Position numbers and translations under genes: made by a program | Part shown: piece by piece, positions 5,102 to 9,974 of the stretch | Layout: the number at the start of each line of letters is the position of its first letter | Numbering within the stretch: position 1 is the stretch's first letter | Source of the DNA: DATCVR01 sp036566745 | GTDB taxonomy: Bacteria > Actinomycetota > Actinomycetes > Jiangellales > Jiangellaceae | Assembly (NCBI GenBank): GCA_036566745.1 | Contig: DATCVR010000368.1 | Coordinates: 1 to 9,974 of the forward strand | Direction: 5' to 3' | DNA length: 9,974 bases | The notes under the pieces: model-generated | Database searches by the model: none | Told to the model about the DNA's origin: nothing | What the model saw: the letters and a program-made list of their open reading frames with translations, nothing else

Positions 5102-6675
5102 CTGCGGCGAGCGCCGGGCGGGCTCCGTCGCGGCACCGTGATGTCGACGCGGTGGTCGTGGGTGCCGGCTACGCCGGATCGCTGGTGGCTCGTGAGCTGG
5201 CGCGGGCCGGCAAGCGAGTGGTGGTGCTGGAGTCCGGCCCGGAGTGGCGATCGAGCGATCTGATCAGCTCGCAGATCTGGTCGCGACGGTTGCGCGGCGA
5301 CATTGGCCCGTACCGCAGCGGCGGTCCGGATCCGGTCGGCGTCGGGTTCAACCTGGGCCGGGGTCTAGGTGGTGCCGGGATCCACCACTACGCGGGCTGG
5401 TTCCGCATGCACGCCGACGACTTCGACGTGCGTTCGCGGTACGGCCATCAGCTGGACTGGCCGATGTCCTACGACGACCTGCGGCCCTACTACGACCGCA
5501 TCCAGTCCGATGTCGGCATGTCCGGCGACGCGCGGGCCGAGGTGTGGCGCCCGCCCGGTGCCCCGTATCCGATGCCGCCGCTACCCCTGCAGGAGCACGG
5601 ACGCATCCTGCGCCGCGGGTTCGACGCACTCGGCCTGCGCACCGCCCCGGCACCACAGGCGATCTTGTCGCGGCCCTACCGTGGCCGCCCGGCGTGCGAT
5701 CTGGGCGGCTGGTGCGACGCCGGCTGCTCCATCGGCGCCCTGGGCAACCCGCTGGTGACCTTCATCCCGGACGCGAAACGCGCAGGTGCGGAGTTCCGCA
5801 CCGGGGCACACGTGCTGCGCGTGCTGAGCACACGCGGCCGCGCGAGTGGGGTGGAGTACGTCGACGAGAGCGGCGAGCGGCACGTCCAGCCCGCCAAGGT
5901 CATCGTGCTGGCGGCGTTCGCCCTGGAAACCCCGCGGCTGCTGCTGAACTCCGCCGACGGCGGGCTGGCGAACTCCAGCGGACTGGTCGGCAGCTACGTC
6001 CACGTCCACGTGCTGTTCAGCCTCTACGGCCTGTTCACCGAGCACACCGACGTCGGACGCGGCCCCACCGGCGCGCAGCTGCTGTGCCAGGACGGCCACG
6101 ACTCCGACCCCGCTAAGGGTTACTTCGGCGGCTACCAATGGCTCATCGGCACCTCGAAGAAGCCCAACGACCTTGCCGGGATCGCGATGTCCCGAGCCGA
6201 CCTGCACGGCGAGCAGCTGGACACCTTCATGCGCCGCGCAGCCGGCCACCTGGCCTCGATGGACCTCATCGGCACCGGCACGGTCAGCGCGGACAACCGC
6301 CTCACCCTGCTCGACGAAACCGACGAGCACGGCATGCCGATCGCCATGATCACCCACGCCCACGACGACGACGCCCGCGCCCTGCACCAAGCAGCCCTCA
6401 CCCAAGGACTCGAGGTCATGGACGCCGCCGGGGCCACCGAGGCCTGGGCCGGCCCACGCGCGACCGCCCACATCATGGGCGGCACCATCATGGGCAACGA
6501 CCCCCGCACCTCGGTCGTGACCTCCTACGGCCAAACCCACGACATCGAGAACCTCTTCATCGCCACCCCCGGCGTCTTCCCCACCGGATCCAGCGTCAAC
6601 CCCACCTACACCCAGGTCGCCTGGACCCTCCGCAGCGCCGAACACCTCACCAGGAACTGGCGGCACCTGACGTAG
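5098..6675 (+). CDS. FAD-dependent GMC-family dehydrogenase, large subunit
   Basis: This 525-residue flavoprotein probably oxidises an alcohol or sugar outside the membrane, exported with its Tat-signal partner. It has no signal of its own. The FAD-binding Rossmann motif is VVVGAGYAGSLVARELA (20-36), ending in the acidic VLESG. A GMC segment GRGLGGAGIHHYAGWF (88-103) follows. A cysteine-rich stretch CDLGGWCDAGC (Cys200, Cys206, Cys210) sits where FAD-glucose and gluconate dehydrogenases carry cysteines, some binding an Fe-S cluster. The C-terminal domain has AHIMGGTIMG (His458) and GSSVNPTYT (Asn501), the likely His/Asn catalytic pair. The GTG at 5098 is preferred over the one at 5095 by ribosome-site spacing. 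Substrate cannot be told. The acceptor, usually a cytochrome c subunit, is not encoded nearby. Confidence 0.9.
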   Translation: MTAASAGRAPSRHRDVDAVVVGAGYAGSLVARELARAGKRVVVLESGPEWRSSDLISSQIWSRRLRGDIGPYRSGGPDPVGVGFNLGRGLGGAGIHHYAGWFRMHADDFDVRSRYGHQLDWPMSYDDLRPYYDRIQSDVGMSGDARAEVWRPPGAPYPMPPLPLQEHGRILRRGFDALGLRTAPAPQAILSRPYRGRPACDLGGWCDAGCSIGALGNPLVTFIPDAKRAGAEFRTGAHVLRVLSTRGRASGVEYVDESGERHVQPAKVIVLAAFALETPRLLLNSADGGLANSSGLVGSYVHVHVLFSLYGLFTEHTDVGRGPTGAQLLCQDGHDSDPAKGYFGGYQWLIGTSKKPNDLAGIAMSRADLHGEQLDTFMRRAAGHLASMDLIGTGTVSADNRLTLLDETDEHGMPIAMITHAHDDDARALHQAALTQGLEVMDAAGATEAWAGPRATAHIMGGTIMGNDPRTSVVTSYGQTHDIENLFIATPGVFPTGSSVNPTYTQVAWTLRSAEHLTRNWRHLT

Positions 6676-6683
6676 CGGTCAGG
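6666..6683. terminator. Hairpin spanning both convergent stop codons
   Basis: CCTGAC-GTAGCG-GTCAGG is a perfect six-base stem with a six-base loop. It contains the TAG of the dehydrogenase (6673-6675) and the reverse TGA of the propeller gene (6679-6681). The genes are only 3 bp apart, so this is the only obvious place for a shared terminator. CGGCACC (6661-6667) and GGTGCCG (6712-6718) could form a longer-range stem. Confidence 0.4.
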
Positions 6684-7629
6684 GCTTGTCGACCAGCACG
6701 ACGTCGTAGTCGGTGCCGGGGGGCGCACCCGGGCCGAACGGCGGTGGCAGGCCCAGGTCGAAGCGTCCGTTCACGATCGCGAGCTGGTTGCCGTGCTCGG
6801 CGACGGTGGTCGGGACCCGGAACAGCCCGTCGACGTCGGCGTCCGTCAGCACCGAGACGATCTCGCCGCTGGACAGATCCGGGCTCAACCGGATCTCGAC
6901 GAGCCGCTCGGCGAAGTTCTCGACGACCCAGAGGCTGCGGCCGGCGAGCAGGATGCCGTCGGGCGTGCCGGGAGTCACCGTCCCGCCGGTCACGTCGATC
7001 GTCCGGCTGGCCCCGGTCTGTGGATCGACCGTGATCATCGCACCCAGCAGCGAGTGCCCGACGATGAGCACGGCACCGTCCGGGGGTGCGTCGATGCCGT
7101 TCAGCCCGGGGAAGCCGATGTTCGTGGCGGCCGGTCCGCTCAGCGTGAGGGTCTGTGGTGTGCCGATCGTCCCGTCGGGAGCGATCGGGACCTTGTACAG
7201 CACCGGGTTCACCGAGTCGGTGAAGTACGCGCCGTCGTTCGTCACCACCACGTCGTTGATGACGGACGGATCCGTGGTGAACTGAAGGTCGGCGACCGGC
7301 GCCCCGGTGCGGGTGTCGTAGACCTGGCCCCGGCCGGTGGCTCCGCCGGCCACCCACAACCGGTGGCGCGGCTCGTCGACCTTGAGCCCAGCGGCCTGCC
7401 GGCCCGGGGGAGCGTCGACGAACACCGACCCGGCACCGCTGCGGAGATCACCTCGATAGATGTCGCCGTCGATCAGCGATCCGACGTAGAACGTGGACCC
7501 GGTGCCTACGGCGATGCCCTCCGGCGCGAAGTCGTCAGGCAGCGGCACCGACGGCGGGAACACCGCCCCGGCCGCGACCGTGAGTGCGAGCGCGGGAACG
7601 GCAAGTGCGAACTTCGTGAATGGCCACAT
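6679..7629 (-). CDS. Secreted SMP-30/NHL-type six-bladed beta-propeller protein
   Basis: This 316-residue exported protein begins MWPFTKFALAVPALALTVAA, a clear signal sequence, and then reads as a beta-propeller with repeated blades. Four residues match the metal site of the SMP-30/gluconolactonase/paraoxonase group by context: Glu37 in APEGIAVG, Asn125 in INDVVV, Asn177 in GLNGIDAPPDG and Asp224 in TPDGILL. It may therefore be a metal-dependent lactonase, or a binding protein of the same fold. The ATG at 7629 is chosen because it starts the signal peptide and has a G-rich ribosome site (AGGGGGG) just upstream; an in-frame start at 7752 would add 41 charged residues. It is convergent with the dehydrogenase. 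A lactonase acting on a dehydrogenase product would make sense, but that link is inferred. Confidence 0.82.
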   Translation of the reverse strand: MWPFTKFALAVPALALTVAAGAVFPPSVPLPDDFAPEGIAVGTGSTFYVGSLIDGDIYRGDLRSGAGSVFVDAPPGRQAAGLKVDEPRHRLWVAGGATGRGQVYDTRTGAPVADLQFTTDPSVINDVVVTNDGAYFTDSVNPVLYKVPIAPDGTIGTPQTLTLSGPAATNIGFPGLNGIDAPPDGAVLIVGHSLLGAMITVDPQTGASRTIDVTGGTVTPGTPDGILLAGRSLWVVENFAERLVEIRLSPDLSSGEIVSVLTDADVDGLFRVPTTVAEHGNQLAIVNGRFDLGLPPPFGPGAPPGTDYDVVLVDKP

Positions 7630-7687
7630 GATGCCCCCCTGCAGAGTCCGCGACGTCGGCCTCGTCGACTGCTGGACCCTCGTGACG

Positions 7688-7717
7688 AGCGTAGGCCCGA
7701 ACCCCGGGATCCGTCCA
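7688..7717 (-). promoter_or_regulatory. Candidate promoter of the propeller gene
   Basis: On the minus strand, TGGACG (7717-7712) and TACGCT (7693-7688) are 18 bases apart. The -10 hexamer is identical to the one before the kinase gene. The predicted start near 7681 gives a leader of about 52 bases. CTCGT-G-ACGAG (7679-7689) is a small perfect inverted repeat over the -10 and start region. Confidence 0.45.
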
Positions 7718-7743
7718 TGAGACACAGAAGGCCAGGGACATGG

Positions 7744-7772
7744 TTGACGCAACCAGATGATTGCTATAAGTT
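7744..7772 (+). promoter_or_regulatory. Promoter of the SRPBCC/DUF899 operon
   Basis: TTGACG (7744-7749) and TAAGTT (7767-7772) are separated by exactly 17 bases, the best promoter match in the window. The expected start is near 7779, about 29 bases before the ATG. The leader carries AAGGAG (7796-7801), a good ribosome binding site six bases from the start codon. The stretch is markedly AT-richer than its surroundings. Confidence 0.65.
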
Positions 7773-7792
7773 GATGGCAACTATTTGGTTGC
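7749..7792. promoter_or_regulatory. Pair of 16-bp operators in a 28-bp tandem repeat
   Basis: Site 1 is GCAACCAGATGATTGC (7749-7764) and site 2 is GCAACTATTTGGTTGC (7777-7792). Both are imperfect palindromes of the form GCAACYA-NN-TGRTTGC and start exactly 28 bp apart. Each is followed by TATAAG; aligned over 28 bases the two units agree at 21. Site 1 fills the -35/-10 spacer and site 2 covers the expected transcription start, so a bound protein would block the promoter. TGGTTG-ACG-CAACCA (7741-7755) is a further overlapping repeat. ArsR-family repressors are the usual controllers of such SRPBCC genes, but none is encoded here. Confidence 0.65.
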
Positions 7793-7807
7793 TATAAGGA
7801 GACGGAC

Positions 7808-8245
7808 ATGGCATTTCCCGACCGGATCGAGCGCACGCTCCAGCTGGCCCACCCACCGGAGCGGGTCTGGGCGGCGCTGACCACCTCCCAGGGCCTGGGC
7901 ACCTGGTTCGGGCACCGCGCCGAGGTCGACCTGCGCGTCGGTGGCCAGGCAACCCTCACCTGGGACAGCGGCGACACCGCCACCCTCACCATCGAGCGCC
8001 TCGAGCCGCCGCGCGTGTTCGGCTACACCTGGCCGGTCAACGGTCTTCCGGACGGTGATCCCCGACGCACCTATGTGGAGTTCAGGCTGGAACCCTCCAG
8101 TACCGGCACCACGCTGACCATGGTCGAGAGCGGCTTCGCCCAACTGCCGGATACCGGCGAGCACAAGGTGGCCTACGCGAGCAACACCGAGGGCTGGACG
8201 AACGAGTTGGGTGAGCTGGTCGCCTACCTCGACGGACAAGCCTGA
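7808..8245 (+). CDS. SRPBCC / AHSA1-type START-fold protein
   Basis: This 145-residue cytoplasmic protein has the helix-grip fold of the SRPBCC superfamily (AHSA1, Aha1 C-terminal-like branch), which holds hydrophobic ligands in a central cavity. Family marks are the opening IERTLQLAHPPERVWAALT, then GLGTWFGHRAEVDLRVGG (about 30-47), a central Trp-rich strand FGYTWP and the C-terminal helix NTEGWTNELGELVAYL. Length is normal. The ATG has AAGGAG six bases upstream. The gene is first in an operon with the DUF899 gene 37 bases downstream and sits behind a promoter with two operators. Members of this group are often encoded next to ArsR regulators and associated with stress or detoxification, but the ligand and reaction are unknown. 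Confidence 0.9.
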   Translation: MAFPDRIERTLQLAHPPERVWAALTTSQGLGTWFGHRAEVDLRVGGQATLTWDSGDTATLTIERLEPPRVFGYTWPVNGLPDGDPRRTYVEFRLEPSSTGTTLTMVESGFAQLPDTGEHKVAYASNTEGWTNELGELVAYLDGQA

Positions 8246-8282
8246 CCGCACGTGCTGGCGCAGGAAGCCGGGAGGGATCGAG

Positions 8283-9071
8283 ATGACCACGATGGGAAAC
8301 CTGCCGGAGGTGGTGTCGCGCGAGGAGTGGCTCGCCGCCCGGAAAGAACTGCTGGTGAAGGAGAAGGAGCTCACCCGGGCACGTGACCGGATCAACGCCG
8401 ACCGCCGCCGGTTGCCGATGGTCCGCATCGACAAGCCGTACACGTTCGAGGGCCCGGACGGCACGGTGAGCCTGCTCGACCTGTTCGAGGGCCGGCCACA
8501 GCTGGTGATGCACCACTTCATGTTCAGTCCGGAGTGGGATCAGTGCTGCTCGAGCTGCTCGTCCGCCGCCGACGGGATCGGCAGGCTGCGACAGTTGCAT
8601 GTGCGCAACACCACGCTCGTGGCCGTGTCGCGGGCTCCGTACCCGAAGCTCGCCGCGTTCCGCGATCGGATGGGCTGGACGTTCCCCTGGTACTCCTCGT
8701 ACGGCACCGACTTCAACTACGACTTCCACGCCACCCTCGACGACCGGGTCGTGCCGGTGCTGCTCCATTTCCGTACCGAAGCCGAACTCGCCGAGGCCGG
8801 GACACCCTGGACGGGAGGGCCGTGGACGGAGAGCATGCGCGGTGAGGAACTGCCGGGCATCAGCGCGTTCCTGCGGGTCGGTGACGAGGTCTTCCAGACC
8901 TACTCCACGTATGGACGCGGCATCGAAGAGTTCCACAACGGTTACCACTACCTCGACCTCACCGCCCTCGGCCGCCAAGAGGCGTGGGAGGAACCTAAGG
9001 GCCGCGCGGTCCCGCTCGGGCTGCAGGTCGGCGGCCCCGCGATGCGCCCACCCGACGAATACGACGTCTGA
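8283..9071 (+). CDS. DUF899 family protein with thioredoxin-like fold
   Basis: This 262-residue protein belongs to the DUF899 family, distantly related to AhpC/thioredoxin-fold proteins. It starts with NLPEVVSREEWLAARKELLVKEKELTRARD split over a charged helix, then RRRLPMVRIDKPYTFEGPDG and SLLDLFEGRPQLVMHHFMF. The likely redox site follows: Cys88, Cys89 and Cys92 in WDQCCSSCSSAAD, a CxxC placed like that of thioredoxin. Later marks include RAPYPKLAAFRDRMGW, PWYSSYGTDFNYDF and the C-terminal GYHYLDLTALGR. The ATG at 8283 is chosen over upstream in-frame starts because GGAGGG lies six bases before it and because it clears the preceding gene. It is probably co-transcribed with the SRPBCC gene. 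A role in thiol redox or detoxification is inferred; no substrate is known. Confidence 0.9.
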   Translation: MTTMGNLPEVVSREEWLAARKELLVKEKELTRARDRINADRRRLPMVRIDKPYTFEGPDGTVSLLDLFEGRPQLVMHHFMFSPEWDQCCSSCSSAADGIGRLRQLHVRNTTLVAVSRAPYPKLAAFRDRMGWTFPWYSSYGTDFNYDFHATLDDRVVPVLLHFRTEAELAEAGTPWTGGPWTESMRGEELPGISAFLRVGDEVFQTYSTYGRGIEEFHNGYHYLDLTALGRQEAWEEPKGRAVPLGLQVGGPAMRPPDEYDV

Positions 9072-9075
9072 CAGG

Positions 9076-9121
9076 CGCACGCCGCCACCGGGGCCCAAAG
9101 CGCCCATGGTGGCGGCGTGCG
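9076..9121 (+). terminator. Strong hairpin terminator after the DUF899 gene
   Basis: CGCACGCCGCCACC (9076-9089) pairs perfectly with 9108-9121, a 14-base stem around an 18-base loop that can fold further through GGGC (9091-9094) and GCCC (9102-9105). It begins four bases after the stop codon. There is no T-run, as is common in high-GC actinobacteria. It lies between convergent genes and may stop transcription from both sides. Confidence 0.75.
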
Positions 9122-9134
9122 TTCGTCCACATCA

Positions 9135-9149
9135 CGGGCCTACGGCCCG
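9135..9149. terminator. Second small hairpin between convergent genes
   Basis: CGGGCC-TAC-GGCCCG is a perfect six-base stem with a three-base loop. It is ten bases beyond the end of the minus-strand propeller gene and could serve as that gene's terminator. Confidence 0.45.
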
Positions 9150-9158
9150 CGCCATCAT

Positions 9159-9974
9159 TCAGTAGTTGGTGATGTCGAGTCCGAGCCGGTTGATCTGGGT
9201 GTGGCCGTAGGCGACCGATGTGCGGAAGTAGAGGTAGCCGCGGCCGCCGTCGGTGAAGACGTCGAAGTTGGCGCCCGGGCCGGTGCCGCCGTCCCAGTCG
9301 AAGACCGACGGGTAGCCGCTGATCTGGTCCGCGCTCAGCAACTGCGCCGGGTTCCACGTCAGCAGGTCGCGTGACGTCACGTACTTGACGCCCTGGGAGT
9401 CGGTGACGAACGCGATGTAGTGGCGCGACTCCGGGTGCCAGGCGACGGTGCGGACGGCGGACCCGAACGCCGCCGGGTTGACGACGGCGCACGGCTCGTT
9501 GTCGACGAGGTACGGGTTGCGCATCCGCTGGGTGAACTCGGGGTTCGCCGAGTCGCCGGTCCATGCCCGCCAGCTGTTCACGCGGGTCGGGTCGGTGGAC
9601 CGGAACAGGCAGACGCCCTTGGGCTGGCCGCCGCCACCGGTGCTGGTGTAGGCGAACAGGTAGTACGACCCGTCGGGGCGGCCGTGCTCGTCGCGACCGG
9701 CGATCATGTTCGACGGGCTGCCGTAGCCGATCCAGCCGGCTTTCGGGGTCTGGTCGTGGCCGGGGTAGGCGATGTTGGGGAAGATCGCGACGTGCTCCGG
9801 GCCAGGCCGCGCGATGCGGAAGCTCAGGCTCGCCGACGGCGGCTCGACCTTGGCCTTCCACACCGAGACCGCGGAGTACCAGCAGTAGGGCAGGCCGTCG
9901 ACGGTGCCGGATCGGTGGCAGCCTGGCTCGGCGGTGCGGGTGCCGAAGTAGTCCTGGTGCCCGTACGCGTACAC
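9159..9974 (-). CDS. Probable secreted beta-propeller protein (glycosidase-like), 5' end missing
   Basis: The last 271 residues of a protein whose start lies beyond the right edge; the codon at the border is GTG, but it is most likely internal. The sequence is rich in Trp, Tyr, Gly and Asp, with blade-like repeats of the five-bladed GH43/GH117-like propellers: SYYLFAYTSTGGGG, CLFRSTDPTRVNSWRAWTG, RHYIAFVTDS, YVTSRDLLTWNPAQLL and YLYFRTS. The pattern of reporting a date- or record-like strand followed by SxDLxxW is common in such enzymes. Three cysteine positions near the visible N-terminal part (CHRSG, YCWYS) and one in VCLFRS suit an exported protein. The C-terminus LGLDITNY has no sorting signal. 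I cannot assign a catalytic activity; it could also be a non-enzymatic binding protein. Confidence 0.7.
   Translation of the reverse strand: MYAYGHQDYFGTRTAEPGCHRSGTVDGLPYCWYSAVSVWKAKVEPPSASLSFRIARPGPEHVAIFPNIAYPGHDQTPKAGWIGYGSPSNMIAGRDEHGRPDGSYYLFAYTSTGGGGQPKGVCLFRSTDPTRVNSWRAWTGDSANPEFTQRMRNPYLVDNEPCAVVNPAAFGSAVRTVAWHPESRHYIAFVTDSQGVKYVTSRDLLTWNPAQLLSADQISGYPSVFDWDGGTGPGANFDVFTDGGRGYLYFRTSVAYGHTQINRLGLDITNY

Noticed and set aside
5581..6666. A 361-codon minus-strand frame across the GMC gene
   Set aside because: Low-complexity Gly/Val/Ala/Asp composition opposite a well-supported flavoprotein gene; no start signal or family motif.
7630..7752. A 41-residue N-terminal extension of the SMP-30-like protein
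   Set aside because: It would bury the signal peptide and run through the candidate promoter and into the opposite promoter region; the ATG at 7629 has a G-rich ribosome site.
7793..7798. The second TATAAG as a -10 element (with TTGATG at 7771-7776)
   Set aside because: It would start transcription at about the ATG and remove the good AAGGAG ribosome site that overlaps it, so the upstream TTGACG/TAAGTT pair is preferred.
8995..9861. A 288-codon minus-strand frame overlapping the last gene and the terminator
   Set aside because: It is Arg/Pro-rich, crosses the 14-bp terminator stem, and lies in another frame of the propeller gene, which has convincing blade repeats.

Overview
The window is very GC-rich (third codon positions mostly G or C), uses GTG as well as ATG starts, and carries gene families common in actinobacteria: an NreC/NarL-type two-component pair beside an MMPL transporter, a Tat-exported two-subunit GMC dehydrogenase, and an SRPBCC/DUF899 pair. 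It reads as chromosomal DNA of a high-GC actinomycete. The genus cannot be fixed from the sequence. I see no tRNA, rRNA, CRISPR array, transposase or integrase.

Left part (1-4292). A response regulator (cut by the window edge) and a HisKA_3 histidine kinase lie on the minus strand with an ATGA overlap. Divergent from them is a 722-residue MMPL-type exporter. The roughly 160-bp divergent region has candidate promoters for both sides and two inverted repeats, so the two-component system probably controls the exporter, itself, or both. A small four-helix membrane protein of unknown function follows the exporter.

Centre (4293-7629). A 233-bp gap holds a 16-bp perfect palindrome, a cUUCGg hairpin and, on the minus strand, a stretch resembling the start of a STAS domain. 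Next comes a probable oxidoreductase complex: a Tat-signal small subunit (gluconate 2-dehydrogenase subunit 3 family) overlapping by GTGA a 525-residue FAD-dependent GMC dehydrogenase with a cysteine-rich stretch. No cytochrome c subunit is present here. Convergent with it, only 3 bp away, is a secreted six-bladed beta-propeller of the SMP-30/NHL type. A small hairpin spans both stop codons.

Right part (7630-9974). A short AT-richer regulatory region carries two 16-bp imperfect palindromes exactly 28 bp apart, one inside the -35/-10 spacer and one over the expected transcription start. This is a textbook repressor layout. It drives an SRPBCC (AHSA1-type) protein and a DUF899 thioredoxin-fold protein, ending at a strong hairpin. 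The last gene, on the minus strand and lacking its 5' end, encodes a probable secreted beta-propeller protein.

The best lead is the duplicated operator at 7749-7792, whose regulator is not in the window. Next is the two-subunit Tat/GMC dehydrogenase with its possible iron-sulfur site and no visible electron-acceptor subunit.
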